Part shown: positions 50,209 through 59,908 of the stretch, piece after piece | How the letters are laid out: each line of letters opens with the position of its first letter | How positions within the stretch are numbered: position 1 is the first letter of the stretch | Origin: CAYMPH01 sp964529415 | GTDB lineage: Bacteria > Spirochaetota > UBA4802 > UBA5550 | DNA length: 64,000 nt | Direction of reading: 5' to 3' | Assembly: GCA_964529415.1 (NCBI GenBank) | Contig: CAZGWD010000006.1 | Location: forward strand, 62,001-126,000 | The notes under the pieces: model-generated | Seen by the model: only the letters and a program-made list of their open reading frames with translations | Told to the model about the DNA's origin: nothing | Databases searched by the model: none | Program-made: the position numbers and the translations under genes

Positions 50209-51513
50209 ATGGATTTTAAAATTAAAACACTTGGCGAATGCAAAATCGAATCCCCCTTGAAATCAAGCGGTTATAAAAATGTTTGTTTTCAGTCTGATAA
50301 TAAAAAAATGCCTTACAGAATTACAATGACTGATGAAAAGCTTCCTGAGAATTTCTATAATGAACTTTTTGAACTGGCCGGCCCGAGAGAAAAGATTTTT
50401 TTTGAACCGGCAAAAATTAAATCTGCAATAGTTACGTGCGGCGGCCTGTGTCCGGGCATTAATGATGTTATCAGGGCTATAGTGATGGAATCTTATTACA
50501 GGTACGGCTCCACCGAAATTTACGGCATAAGGTACGGATACGGCGGACTTCATCCGGATACAAAATATCCTCCTGTAAAACTCACCCCGGAAATTGTGGC
50601 TGATATTCACCGCGATGGAGGAACTTTCCTCAGTTCATCCAGGGGCGGTACAGATGATATGGAGATGCTGACTGAAACTCTCGTAAAGCTTGGAATAAAT
50701 ATTCTGTATGCTATCGGAGGAGACGGCACATTAAAGGGAGCAAACAGATTTTCTGAAATTGCATTGAAAAGAGGATTGAATCTTGCAGTTGTTGGAATTC
50801 CAAAAACTATAGATAATGATATCAGCTTTATACAGAAAACCTTTGGTTTTGAAACAGCTTATTCTGAAGCGGTTAATGCAATTAAATCTGCACATGTGGA
50901 GGCAAAAGGAGCTCCGAATGGCATTGGTCTTGTGAAACTGATGGGAAGGCATTCCGGTTTCATTGCTGCCAATGCAACAATAGCAAGCAATGAGGTTAAT
51001 TTTGTTTTTGTGCCGGAAGTTCCATTTGATATGGATGGGGATAACGGTTTTCTGAAACATCTTGAAGAAAGAATCATATCAAGAGGCCATGCTGTTGTGT
51101 GTGTAGCAGAAGGAGCAGCGCAGGATATAATTGAATCTGATGCAAAAAATCAGAGAAAGGATGCTTCAGGAAATTTAGTTTTGCAGGACGTGGGTTTATA
51201 TTTCAAAAACAGGATTTCAGATTATTTTAAATCACGAAATATTGAAATAAATTTAAAATATATTGACCCGAGCTATATGATAAGAAGTGCTCCTGCAGTA
51301 CCTTCTGATTCCATATACTGCACTCTTCTTGGCCAGAATGCAGTGCACGCAGGTATGGCAGGAAAAACGGATTTAATGATAGGACAATGGAACAATATTT
51401 ATACCAATGTGCCGATTAAGCTTGCAACATCAGTACGGAAAAAAATTAATCCTGAATCAATGTTCTGGTTTAATGTTCTGGAAACAACAGGCCAGCCTTC
51501 AAATATGAATTAA
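50209..51513 (+). CDS. pfkA: ATP-dependent 6-phosphofructokinase
   Basis: A 434-residue phosphofructokinase of the longer clade. Substrate and nucleotide motifs are VTCGGLCPGINDVIRAIV, AIGGDGTLKGANRF, GIPKTIDNDISFIQKTFGFE (with catalytic Asp in the TIDND loop) and LMGRHSGFIAAN. GGDGT, rather than GGDD, points to ATP instead of pyrophosphate as phosphate donor. The length exceeds E. coli PfkA by about 110 residues, mostly at the N-terminus and after residue 250. TGGAGAATTT precedes the ATG. It catalyses the committed step of glycolysis. The lipoprotein gene follows 28 bases downstream. Confidence 0.94.
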   Translation: MDFKIKTLGECKIESPLKSSGYKNVCFQSDNKKMPYRITMTDEKLPENFYNELFELAGPREKIFFEPAKIKSAIVTCGGLCPGINDVIRAIVMESYYRYGSTEIYGIRYGYGGLHPDTKYPPVKLTPEIVADIHRDGGTFLSSSRGGTDDMEMLTETLVKLGINILYAIGGDGTLKGANRFSEIALKRGLNLAVVGIPKTIDNDISFIQKTFGFETAYSEAVNAIKSAHVEAKGAPNGIGLVKLMGRHSGFIAANATIASNEVNFVFVPEVPFDMDGDNGFLKHLEERIISRGHAVVCVAEGAAQDIIESDAKNQRKDASGNLVLQDVGLYFKNRISDYFKSRNIEINLKYIDPSYMIRSAPAVPSDSIYCTLLGQNAVHAGMAGKTDLMIGQWNNIYTNVPIKLATSVRKKINPESMFWFNVLETTGQPSNMN

Positions 51514-51541
51514 AAATTAAAAAAATATATGGAGAGAAAAA

Positions 51542-52015
51542 ATGAAAAAAGTATTAATGATCGCTGTTTCTTTTGCATTATTGATCGGGATTACCGGATG
51601 CAGTAAAGGAAAATCAGGCAGTCCATCCGATGTGTTTAAAAAACTGCATTCTGTTGAAAAACCTGATGATGCAAAAAAGTATTTTACTAAAGGTACCTTG
51701 AAAGCAATGGATGAATTAAAAAAAATTGTGCCTGAAGGTCAGGGTAATAAAGAGGACAAAAATTTCAATAAAGATGACAAATGGGAAATAGTTAAAGAAG
51801 AAATTAATAATGATAAAGCCGTTTTAACTGTGAAATATCTTGCAAGCAGGGATAATGCTAAAAAAGATCAGATTGTCCCTTTTAATTTCAGTAGAGAAGA
51901 CTCTGAATGGAAGCTTGATTATGAAAAAGAATTTACTGAAGCAGTTAAGCTAATGCAAGGCATGAAGGGCATGATGAATCAGATGAATGATATGCTTAAA
52001 GGACTTAAGAAATAA
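51542..52015 (+). CDS. Small lipoprotein, DUF4878-like
   Basis: A 157-residue protein with lipoprotein signal KKVLMIAVSFALLIGITGCSK (lipobox ITGC). The mature part (SPSDVFKKLHSVEKPDDAKK, KWEIVKEEINNDKAVLTVKY, PFNFSREDSEWKLDYEKEF) has the cystatin-like alternating pattern seen in DUF4878 proteins. A Met-rich end (MQGMKGMMNQMNDMLKGLKK) is odd and could be amphipathic. GGAGAGAAAA precedes the ATG. It is convergent with sbcC, whose stop codon lies six bases away. Function unknown. Confidence 0.78.
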   Translation: MKKVLMIAVSFALLIGITGCSKGKSGSPSDVFKKLHSVEKPDDAKKYFTKGTLKAMDELKKIVPEGQGNKEDKNFNKDDKWEIVKEEINNDKAVLTVKYLASRDNAKKDQIVPFNFSREDSEWKLDYEKEFTEAVKLMQGMKGMMNQMNDMLKGLKK

Positions 52016-52021
52016 AAATAT

Positions 52022-54427
52022 TTATAAATTTACAGTTCGTACTTCAGAACCTTCAATTCCGCGGCTGATTTCCAGTAATCTCGGGAAATCAGCCTTTATT
52101 TCATCTATGTGTGATATTATGAATATCTGTCTGTACATTTCCTGAAGCCTGTGAAAAGCGTTCAGAATTTCACCGCGTCTTTCATCATCCTGGCTTCCGA
52201 AGATTTCATCAAATGCCAAAAAGCCCGCGTTTTCCGCTCCGGACATGTCGGATATTATTCTGCTGATTGCAATTCTAAGGCAGAGATTTGCAAGATCAAT
52301 TTCACCGCCGGAAAAACGGCTGATCGGAAAAGATCTTCCTTCGTCGATTATAAAAAAGTCAAAATTATCATCAAGCAGTATTGACTGGTAACGTCCCCGG
52401 GTCAGATCGTTAAACAGATCGCCTGCAAATTTTGTTATTACAGGACGAACTCTGTCCAGAGCAACCTTCTTGAAGCCATCAAGATAAATATCAAGTTTAT
52501 CAAGCTGTATCATTTTTAATCTGAGATCTTCATTTGCTGTGCGGCGTTTACTATCTTCGCTCAATTTTGTTTCAAGCTCTTTCAGCTTTAACTCTGTAAG
52601 GGTTTTTTCTTTTTCTTCTTTATCAAAACGGTTTTTGACCTGATCCCTACGGGTTTCAGATTTCTCTCTATTGGATCGTGCATCTGAATATTTTTTTTCA
52701 GAATATGGTATTGTTTTAATTTCATTATTTAGCTTTATAATTTCGTCTGAAATGGATTTATTATCAATATCTAACTGAAATATTTTTTTTTCAATAGCTG
52801 GAATATCTTCTATCATTCTGGAAAGTTTGATGAATTTTTCATGAATGGGAGTCAGTTCTAAAATTTTTTTCTTTATTGTGTCGTGTCTGGATTTATCATA
52901 AGAATCAGTTTCGTATTTTTTCTGTTCTGCTGAAAGATTTTTAAGATCAGTTTCTTTCTTTGATATTTCAGCTTTTATAGCTTTCATCTGATTTTCTTTT
53001 TCATTAAATACAGAAATGCTTTTTGATAATGCAGTAAATTTCTTTTCAAGATTGCTGATATTGCTTTCAATTTCTGAAATTTCATTTTTTAAAATATCCA
53101 TTGAGATTTTAATTTCATTTATTTCTTTTCCGTTGTATAACTCAAGATCGTCATTCAGTTTTTTAATTGTGGAATCGTATGCATCCAGCAGTGGGCGGAA
53201 ACAGGTGGGGCAGGACGAGTCTTTGCCTGCTTTTTTAATCAGCTCAATATTTTTTAAGCGGTCATTTATTAATCCTTCAATATTACCCAAGGTTGTGTTT
53301 AATTTATCCATATCTGCTCGTTTTTGAGATAATAGAATATTCAGATCAGTACGTTTTTTGATAAGAGTTTTTTCGTCTTTTTCAAGTTCTGATTTCTGTA
53401 GAATATTTTCTGATAAAGCATTTGCAATTTTTGTTTTTTCAGATATTTCATTCGTAGTGCTTTCAATGCTGCGGGTTATCTGTTCAAATCTGGCGTGCTT
53501 TCCTGCTTCATTATCCATTTGTTCTTTTTCAGCAAGAAGTTTATGGAACGATTCCTCCTGAGGTTTTATTTTTTTTATTTCTTCTTCATCTTTTTTTAAC
53601 TGATTGAGGCGTTCTATTGATTCTGCTTTTGATTTTATATTGTTTTTTAATGTTTCATTTTTTTTAGTTAGAATCTTATCTATTTCGGTAAATTTATTTT
53701 TGGCAGATTCCAGTTCATCGAAATTTATTTTAGCTTCTGTATATGATTTGTTTGCAAGTTCAAGTTCTTTTGCAGTTTTTTTAATTTCTGAATCTAATTT
53801 TATCAGGTCTTTGCTGTTTTCATCAATTTGCTTTTCAATTTCTGATTTTTCATTATCGCTAAGCAGAAAGTTTTCCTGTCCTTTAAGTTCACTTTTAAAA
53901 TTGTTTCTGTCTGAACGGACAAGCGTCTGAACCTTGTCGAGTTTATCCATGCCTGTCATGCGCCGGATCAGTTCGCGTCTGGGCGTTCCTGTTACTGAAG
54001 AAATTGCTCCGAGTTCCTTCTGCCCTGCAAAAACCGACATTGAAAAGGAGTCCCTGTCCATTCCTATTATTTTTGCAACTTCTTCATTAACTGCACCATG
54101 GGTAGATGCTATCAATGCATCATTTATATATAATTGAGCATGTGCAGTCAGATTTTTTCCGCGGTATTCCCTGATAATTCTGAAAATTTTTCCTGATTTT
54201 TCAAGTATAAGTTCTATATTGACATGCTCGTTTTCCATTCTGGATGAATTTCTCAGAAATTCTTTTGATACACTGCCAGTTCCAAAAAATGCTGTTAATA
54301 TTGCATCGAAAATGGATGATTTTCCAGATCCGTTTTTACCGATTATGCCTGTTAATCCTGTTCCGAATTCAATTTTCTGATTGATGTACTGTTTGAAATT
54401 TTTTAGATTAATTGAAATTAGTTCCAT
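52022..54427 (-). CDS. sbcC: SbcC/Rad50-type exonuclease ATPase subunit
   Basis: An 801-residue SMC-like ATPase that partners SbcD for DNA end processing. The N-terminal Walker A is GIIGKNGSGKSSIFDAIL. A long coiled coil (~170-640) is split at its apex by the zinc hook SSCPTCFRPLL (CxxC). The C-terminal lobe has signature FSGGEIDLANLCLRIAIS and Walker B AGFLAFDEIFGSQDD. The size is smaller than E. coli SbcC (about 1,050) and closer to Rad50-like bacterial forms. The gene starts eight bases after the stop codon of sbcD on the same strand. Confidence 0.93.
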   Translation of the reverse strand: MELISINLKNFKQYINQKIEFGTGLTGIIGKNGSGKSSIFDAILTAFFGTGSVSKEFLRNSSRMENEHVNIELILEKSGKIFRIIREYRGKNLTAHAQLYINDALIASTHGAVNEEVAKIIGMDRDSFSMSVFAGQKELGAISSVTGTPRRELIRRMTGMDKLDKVQTLVRSDRNNFKSELKGQENFLLSDNEKSEIEKQIDENSKDLIKLDSEIKKTAKELELANKSYTEAKINFDELESAKNKFTEIDKILTKKNETLKNNIKSKAESIERLNQLKKDEEEIKKIKPQEESFHKLLAEKEQMDNEAGKHARFEQITRSIESTTNEISEKTKIANALSENILQKSELEKDEKTLIKKRTDLNILLSQKRADMDKLNTTLGNIEGLINDRLKNIELIKKAGKDSSCPTCFRPLLDAYDSTIKKLNDDLELYNGKEINEIKISMDILKNEISEIESNISNLEKKFTALSKSISVFNEKENQMKAIKAEISKKETDLKNLSAEQKKYETDSYDKSRHDTIKKKILELTPIHEKFIKLSRMIEDIPAIEKKIFQLDIDNKSISDEIIKLNNEIKTIPYSEKKYSDARSNREKSETRRDQVKNRFDKEEKEKTLTELKLKELETKLSEDSKRRTANEDLRLKMIQLDKLDIYLDGFKKVALDRVRPVITKFAGDLFNDLTRGRYQSILLDDNFDFFIIDEGRSFPISRFSGGEIDLANLCLRIAISRIISDMSGAENAGFLAFDEIFGSQDDERRGEILNAFHRLQEMYRQIFIISHIDEIKADFPRLLEISRGIEGSEVRTVNL

Positions 54428-54435
54428 CTATAAAA

Positions 54436-55566
54436 TCACTCCATCCCGCGGTTGAGTGAGCTGAAATATCTTGAAGATAATTCTTTCATTTGAATATATT
54501 CAGCGTCATTTTCACATTTGTTTTTCAGATATGAATCAAATAATTCATCCATTGTTTCATGTGTTGAAATTTTAGAGGATAATTTATCTTTATCGCTAAA
54601 TAGAAAACGTCTTGGAATTACGGTTAAAGCATCAGGGAAAAAATCCGAGAGAGCTTTATTCGAAATTTCTATACTCTGCTCAGGTTTAATATTATATAGA
54701 TTGATGGATATAATTGCTCCTTTGCTGTCAAAAGAATCTGCTGCAGAAATAATTTCTTTATTTAAATTTTCAATTGTTTTCTCTGCGCATGAGGAAATAT
54801 CTAATCTTTTCCATGAGCGAGCCGGGATAATTTCAAAATTTATTTTTACTTCATCATCATTAAAATCAGCAATAATAAAACCTTTCTCTTTGTCTGCTTC
54901 TTTTTCGCTAAGTCTTTCTATTGAACCGGAATACCAGGCATTTCCCGCTTTTTTTATCTGCTGAAAATTATGCCAGTGCCCGAGTGCTGCATAATTAAAT
55001 TCTTTCAGGGATTCATACATTTCTCCAGGCAAAACTTTTTCGCCGTATTCATCCATAATATAATCTTTTCCAATGGTAGTGTGGAGCATTAAAATATTCA
55101 GTCTGCCTGATACGATTTTTACTTTTTTAAGTTCATCTGAATATATTGATTCATCATTTATATGAGGCACGCCATGAATGATAAAATCGCCTGCTTCATG
55201 TTTTTCATAATTGCGTCCGTAAATTGGATAAACATTGTCAAGTGTGCTGAATGCCTGGAGTATCGGGCTTGAATATGCTGTTCTCGGAGTTTCATGATTT
55301 CCTGAAATCACATAAAAGGGAATTTTTTCTTTTTCAAGTTTTTTAAGCTGCGATAATCCGAATATCATTGGACGGTTTGCAGGAGACGGTCTGTGGAAAA
55401 AGTCCCCTGAGTGTATAACAGCCGATGGCTTAATTTCAATTATTCGATTAATGGTCTTTTCGAACGCATCGTAGAAATCCTGTTCGCGTACATTAACGCC
55501 TTCTCTGGTTACCTTGTCGAGTTCGTTGAAACCAATATGGGTATCAGATAAATGAATGATTTTCAT
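54436..55566 (-). CDS. sbcD: SbcD/Mre11-type nuclease subunit
   Basis: A 376-residue metallophosphoesterase that cuts DNA ends and hairpins. Phosphoesterase motifs are IHLSDTHIGFNE, VIHSGDFFHRP, VISGNHETPRTAY, MLHTTIGKDY and ALGHWHNFQQI, with the metal-binding Asp, His and Asn residues present. C-terminal helices complete a capping domain. It precedes sbcC with an eight-base gap, the usual sbcDC order. Convergent or unrelated genes flank the pair. Confidence 0.94.
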   Translation of the reverse strand: MKIIHLSDTHIGFNELDKVTREGVNVREQDFYDAFEKTINRIIEIKPSAVIHSGDFFHRPSPANRPMIFGLSQLKKLEKEKIPFYVISGNHETPRTAYSSPILQAFSTLDNVYPIYGRNYEKHEAGDFIIHGVPHINDESIYSDELKKVKIVSGRLNILMLHTTIGKDYIMDEYGEKVLPGEMYESLKEFNYAALGHWHNFQQIKKAGNAWYSGSIERLSEKEADKEKGFIIADFNDDEVKINFEIIPARSWKRLDISSCAEKTIENLNKEIISAADSFDSKGAIISINLYNIKPEQSIEISNKALSDFFPDALTVIPRRFLFSDKDKLSSKISTHETMDELFDSYLKNKCENDAEYIQMKELSSRYFSSLNRGME

Positions 55567-55586
55567 GTTTGAATTTTTGCCTGGTT

Positions 55587-56495
55587 TTATGGTTTATAAA
55601 ATCGTATTTCAGCTTTTTTTCTTCCAGCCTGATATAAATATTTTTCTGACGGATGACCAAGGGCGATAACTGCATAAACGTTTTCATTCATTGGAATGCC
55701 GAATGTTTTTTTAATCTGAGGGTTCCTTTTAATAGCTGATACTGCATAACCGTTGAGGCAGCTTCCAATTCCCATGCTGTGAGCAGCCAGCAGAATATTC
55801 TGCGATGCAAGAAGCGCATCTTCAGCAGGGCATGAGGCATCAGGCTTATATGCTATTATTATTACTGATACTGCTCCGAAAAAAAGTGAGTCTCTACCGG
55901 AATTTTCCCACCCGGAAATTTTTTCTTTAAATTTTTTAAAGTAATTGTTATAATAGAAATCAAGTTCATTCTTGCCGGTTATTTTCAGTAAAAACCTGAG
56001 AAGCTTTTTTTCAGCAAGAAGGTTCAGTTTTTTATAATAGCCGTAAACTTCGTTAATTAATTTTATTACATCTTTTCTGTTTTGCAGAATTGTAAAAGTC
56101 CAGCCCTGAACATTGGATCCGGATGGAGCTGTAATTCCTATTTTTACAAGATCTTCGAGAGTGTTTTTATCAATGGGATCTGTTTTATAATTCCGGCATG
56201 AGCGTCTGGAGCGTATCAGATTTACAAGTTTACCTGTATCGAAATCTCCATGCCTGATCCATTTATTGTTTTGTTTGAATGTTTTATAATATGTCATTGA
56301 TTCATCAAGACTGCTAACAGTGATTGCGTTTTTGGGACAAATTGCAGAGCAGTGTCCGCATGATAGAGACTCGTTCCCGGTAACGCAGGCTTTTCCGTTC
56401 TGCATTGAAATAGTTTCTTTAGGGCAGACTGTAATGCATAAGCCGCATCCATTGCAGAGATTCCGGTCTATTATTGTTGTTACTGTTTGATCCAT
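55587..56495 (-). CDS. Ferredoxin-nitroreductase fusion protein
   Basis: A 302-residue protein. The N-terminal ~60 residues hold two [4Fe-4S] motifs: CNGCGLCITVCPKETI and CGHCSAICPKNAI. The remainder is a nitroreductase-type FMN domain (LIRSRRSCRNYKTDPIDKNT, KIGITAPSGSNVQGWTFTIL, SMGIGSCLNGYAVSAI, YAVIALGHPSEKYLY). Fusions of this type reduce flavin or quinone-like compounds with ferredoxin electrons in anaerobes. It lies 20 bases from sbcD but with no functional link. The 5S rRNA unit begins 140 bases upstream. Confidence 0.9.
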   Translation of the reverse strand: MDQTVTTIIDRNLCNGCGLCITVCPKETISMQNGKACVTGNESLSCGHCSAICPKNAITVSSLDESMTYYKTFKQNNKWIRHGDFDTGKLVNLIRSRRSCRNYKTDPIDKNTLEDLVKIGITAPSGSNVQGWTFTILQNRKDVIKLINEVYGYYKKLNLLAEKKLLRFLLKITGKNELDFYYNNYFKKFKEKISGWENSGRDSLFFGAVSVIIIAYKPDASCPAEDALLASQNILLAAHSMGIGSCLNGYAVSAIKRNPQIKKTFGIPMNENVYAVIALGHPSEKYLYQAGRKKAEIRFYKP

Positions 56496-56627
56496 AGCAT
56501 TTTTCCTTATTTTACCAGATTGATTTGGATGATAAATAGTGAGCTTTTAATTCATTATTATCACTTTGTATGAAATAAAAAAACAGAATTGATTGTCAAT
56601 GAGTATAATATGATGATTGATTATAAA

Positions 56628-56687
56628 AAAAAGCCGCCGTCACTGTAGTGGTTCAATATTTTGAACCACTACAGTGACGGCGGCTTT
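56628..56687 (-). terminator. Strong terminator of the 5S rRNA unit, also palindrome A3
   Basis: A perfect 24-bp stem (56633-56656 and 56661-56684) with a TATT loop, followed on the minus strand by a T-run of eight. It lies 26 bases past the end of the 5S gene. Its inner bases GTTCAATATTTTGAAC match the core of palindromes A1 and A2, so it may also be a member of that repeat family. Confidence 0.85.
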
Positions 56688-56709
56688 ACCGTATAAAATT
56701 ATGATTGCA

Positions 56710-56826
<117 letters not shown>

Positions 56827-56832
56827 ATTGAC

Positions 56833-56861
56833 AATAAAAACTATGAGGTGTTTTTTGTCAA
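56833..56861 (-). promoter_or_regulatory. Promoter of the 5S rRNA
   Basis: TTGACA (minus strand, 56861-56856), 17-base spacer, TTTATT (56838-56833). The -10 is imperfect, but transcription would begin about seven bases on, at the apparent 5' end of 5S, which supports it. Confidence 0.5.
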
Positions 56862-56974
56862 TAAAATTCAGTAAATAATAATTTTTTATTTTTTAATTAA
56901 TATTGTTGATACTGCAGGTTTTTTATAGAAATGTTTATATGAATTATTGCTTAAAAGGATTAAATGATTTATAT

Positions 56975-57355
56975 ATGAATATGAACCGTAAGAATTTCAG
57001 GAAGCTTGTAATGGACACTGCTTCAGATGTTCTATCATCGCTTCCTGCTGATCTTAGAGAGAATTCTGCTGATATAATTTTCTCTGTATCTGACAAACCG
57101 TCAAAAGATGAAATCGATGAATTTACAGATGATGAAGATACTCTTGGCTTATATGACGGAATTCCTATTAATGAAAGAAACGTTGATAGTGTAGAATTAA
57201 TTCCTGCAAGTATTACATTATACAGGCTTCCGCTTCTTGATATGTGCGAAAATATCAAAGAATTAAGAAAAGAAATCAGGTTGACAATTCTTCATGAACT
57301 GGGCCACCATTTCGGATTTGATGAAGATGATCTTGAAAAGCGCGGACTGGGGTAG
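56975..57355 (+). CDS. Zincin-like metallopeptidase (DUF1025 family)
   Basis: A 126-residue protein. MNMNRKNFRKLVMDTASDVL begins the family domain, and the zinc motif HELGHHFG in LTILHELGHHFGFDEDDLE marks it as the small zincin type (PF06262). Earlier possible starts (56903, TTG, and 56939, ATG) would add unrelated residues; 56975 or 56981 is chosen because family members begin near MNRK. The ribosome site is weak (AAAGGA about 16 bases before). Physiological substrate unknown. Confidence 0.85.
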   Translation: MNMNRKNFRKLVMDTASDVLSSLPADLRENSADIIFSVSDKPSKDEIDEFTDDEDTLGLYDGIPINERNVDSVELIPASITLYRLPLLDMCENIKELRKEIRLTILHELGHHFGFDEDDLEKRGLG

Positions 57356-57411
57356 AATTTTATAATATTATTTTTTCATTATTTCTTTCGATATTATACT
57401 GCAGTCATAAA

Positions 57412-57510
57412 TGTGTAAGAAAGGGGATGGAAGAGATGGTTGAGATGATCTGGATATAAATAAAATAAATTCTTTATCTCTTTATCTCTTATATCTCCAT
57501 ATCTCCTATT
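57412..57510 (-). repeat. Purine/pyrimidine inverted-repeat element, copy C5 (inverted)
   Basis: Begins TGTGTAAGAAAGGGGATGG and ends TATCTCCATATCTCCTATTTG, the reverse order of C1/C2 and the same orientation as C3. In the spacer between the zincin gene and the CsgG-like gene (convergent). Confidence 0.7.
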
Positions 57511-57516
57511 TGCTTT

Positions 57517-58725
57517 TCACTTTTTTTCGTTACTGAGTTTCTCAAGTGATTTTTTATAAAAATTCTCTATTGCCCACATCATCCTGTAATCAGGGTAATT
57601 GCTCATCAGCTCTTCGCATCTTATTTTTAGATCAGTCCATTGCTCGAGGTTATTGCTTGCAAGAACAGCTGAGTATAGAATTTCCGGAAGAAAAGGATCT
57701 TTTTTAAAAGCTTTTCTCGATTTTTCAGTAATTGAAATTATTTCCCTGTACAGGCTTGCTGCTTTTTCTGTATCTTTGAAATTTTCCTCATATAAACCAG
57801 CAAGTTCAGAGAGATTATTCTGCAGATTCCATGTGCAGATCGCAGGTGTATCTCCCTGGTAGTATGCATAAATTTCCTTATCATATAATGCCTGGTTTTC
57901 TTTTTGAAGTTTCTGATAATATGGATTCATTGCAATATCTGCGAAGGATCTCCATGGAGTTTCTTTCAGTCTGGTCTGGAGTTTGCTTATTTTATCATAC
58001 ATGGATGCAATTTCACGCTGCTGGCGCATCTTGATGAAATCTTTCAGAAATTTATACGATTCTTCTATTCCCTGATACGGCTTAAGATAGTAAGGATCAA
58101 TTTTACTGGCTTCCTCGAATTTTTTTCTTGCGTCTTCCACGGAACCGTTATCAAGAAGATCAAGTCCCTGGTAGTATTTTTTTACTGCTTCAACTGCATA
58201 TTCTTTTTTTGGCTTTATAGATGAATCAGTCTGGAAACCGAGAGCTTTTTGTGCTTTTAAAGACAGTTCGTTCTGCAGAAAAAGTATAGTATCTGTATTG
58301 CCTTTTACTGAGAATACAGCTGTAATTTTTCCGCTTTCTGTGTCAGTAAGTTTTCCATTGATAATAATTGTGTTTCCCTGAATAATAAATGATCCGTAAA
58401 TAAGTTTTGTTGCGCTGAGGAGCTTGCCGACTTCCAGTGCTTTTGCATCATCAATAAGCCCTGTCATGGAAAGTTCCTGTTCTTTAATGATTTTTTTTAA
58501 ATTTTCTCTTTCAACAACATCAACAACTCCTGTGCCGGCAATTTCCGAAATGAGCATGTCTGCAATTCCTTTTGAGAGCCATTCATATTCTTTATTCTTT
58601 GCAGTGTTTTCAAAATATAAAATGGAAACAGTGTCTTTAGCTGCAGGGGAATCTTTTGCAAAAAGAGAAGGAACAGTCAGATTAATAATTGCAAGCAGCA
58701 GAATAATAGTTTTAAATTTTTTCAT
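57517..58725 (-). CDS. CsgG-like and TPR exported protein
   Basis: A 402-residue protein with signal peptide (KKFKTIILLLAIINLTVPSL, cleavage near FAK). Residues ~30-165 resemble CsgG/HfaB/FlgO-type domains (VSILYFENTAKNKEYEWLSK, VVDVVERENLKKIIKEQELS, IYGSFIIQGNTIIINGKLTD). TPR repeats follow (AVKKYYQGLDLLDNGSVEDA, KFEEASKIDPYYLKPYQGIE), then a helical tail. CsgG-family proteins form or assist outer-membrane pores or export. I chose ATG 58725, preceded by GAGGAAGCCC; the ATG at 58737 lies before it. The related gene at the right edge of the window shares the VERE..L..II.E motif. Confidence 0.82.
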   Translation of the reverse strand: MKKFKTIILLLAIINLTVPSLFAKDSPAAKDTVSILYFENTAKNKEYEWLSKGIADMLISEIAGTGVVDVVERENLKKIIKEQELSMTGLIDDAKALEVGKLLSATKLIYGSFIIQGNTIIINGKLTDTESGKITAVFSVKGNTDTILFLQNELSLKAQKALGFQTDSSIKPKKEYAVEAVKKYYQGLDLLDNGSVEDARKKFEEASKIDPYYLKPYQGIEESYKFLKDFIKMRQQREIASMYDKISKLQTRLKETPWRSFADIAMNPYYQKLQKENQALYDKEIYAYYQGDTPAICTWNLQNNLSELAGLYEENFKDTEKAASLYREIISITEKSRKAFKKDPFLPEILYSAVLASNNLEQWTDLKIRCEELMSNYPDYRMMWAIENFYKKSLEKLSNEKK

Positions 58726-58867
58726 GGGCTTCCTCACTTAATCGATTGTTATCCTCGCGTATGCTTCGGCTTGGCTCAGCACAAGTGCGGGGACCCGGAA
58801 TACAGAATAAGATTTCCGCCTGAGCGGAAATGACAATAAAATATGAAATATAAATATATCAGCTCGA

Positions 58868-59908
58868 CTACATATCAAAAAAATAATCTTTATTTGTAAG
58901 TTTCGAGTGATCCTCTTTGGGAATATTTTCGCTTTCGCGGATATACTCCGGTTCAAATCCCTCTTTTATCATATGTTCAAGATCGCTTGTTTCTTTTTCC
59001 CAGTATTCCTCAGTTCCGAAATTAGGGAAAGCATTTTTAAATGTCGGATCATCAATGCGTTTTGCTATCCATGCAGCGTAATTTATATATCTGGATGCTT
59101 TTAAAGGATTAACTGCATGAAGCCATTTTGTTTCAAAATCTCTGAATTGCCTGTAGCCTTCTATAAGAATTTCCCTGTCAGCAATTCCTCTGGCGTCAAT
59201 GGCAGGAGCAATCATCCATATATCCTGCACTGCAGGGCCTGTAACGAAATCGTCGAAATCGAGAAAAAACAAATTGCTGCCGTTATGCAGGAGATTCCCC
59301 CAGTGACAGTCTCCGTGAATCCTGTGTACTGGCACATCCTTCAGGGATTCATCAAGCGCGTGAGCTGCATCAAGCGCATATTTTTCAAATTCTTTAACCA
59401 GTATTTTCGGTATAAAATTATTGTCAGTTAAAAATTTCAGAGGCCTGATAATGAAATTTTCTGAAGTCATTTTCAGCCTGTGTTTAGCCTGTTTAACAGC
59501 GCCATTGTTGTGAAGCCTTGCTATCAGACGGCCAATTGTCATAAGCATTTCTTCGCTGAATTCTTCCGGAATCCTGCCGCCGGTTCGCTGCCACACTGAA
59601 TAAAACATTCCTTCAGTTTCCATTATGGTTTGATTGTTTGCAAGAGTTAGCGGAGCGCAAACAGGAACTTCATCCAGAACAAGATCGTTTATAAAGTCAT
59701 GCTCCTCCTGTATCTGCTCAATGCTCCATCTGCCTGGCCGGTAAAATTTCATTACAACATGGGAATTGTCTTCAAGCATCAGGGAGTATACCCTGTTTTC
59801 AAGAGAGTTCAGCTGAAGGCACTGGCCTGTAGGATTAAATCCTGCATCTTCGAGAGCTTTGATTATTACATCAGGATATAACTGAAAAAAGTTTTCTTTT
59901 GGATTCAT
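58868..59908 (-). CDS. srkA: Stress-response kinase A (SrkA/YihE)
   Basis: A 346-residue phosphotransferase of the APH/SrkA family. The ATP Lys is in HVVMKFYRPGRWS, the catalytic loop is HRIHGDCHWGNLLHNGSNLF, and the metal site is FLDFDDFVTGPAVQDIWMI. WQRTGGRIPEEF matches the family. In E. coli it modulates Cpx-linked death and stress responses. Length fits (about 330). It starts 210 bases before the divergent MBL gene. Confidence 0.94.
   Translation of the reverse strand: MNPKENFFQLYPDVIIKALEDAGFNPTGQCLQLNSLENRVYSLMLEDNSHVVMKFYRPGRWSIEQIQEEHDFINDLVLDEVPVCAPLTLANNQTIMETEGMFYSVWQRTGGRIPEEFSEEMLMTIGRLIARLHNNGAVKQAKHRLKMTSENFIIRPLKFLTDNNFIPKILVKEFEKYALDAAHALDESLKDVPVHRIHGDCHWGNLLHNGSNLFFLDFDDFVTGPAVQDIWMIAPAIDARGIADREILIEGYRQFRDFETKWLHAVNPLKASRYINYAAWIAKRIDDPTFKNAFPNFGTEEYWEKETSDLEHMIKEGFEPEYIRESENIPKEDHSKLTNKDYFFDM

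Noticed and set aside
52151..54137. Several Ser/Phe-rich plus-strand frames opposite sbcC
   Set aside because: They mirror the coiled-coil coding sequence on the minus strand, with typical shadow composition and no conserved motif.
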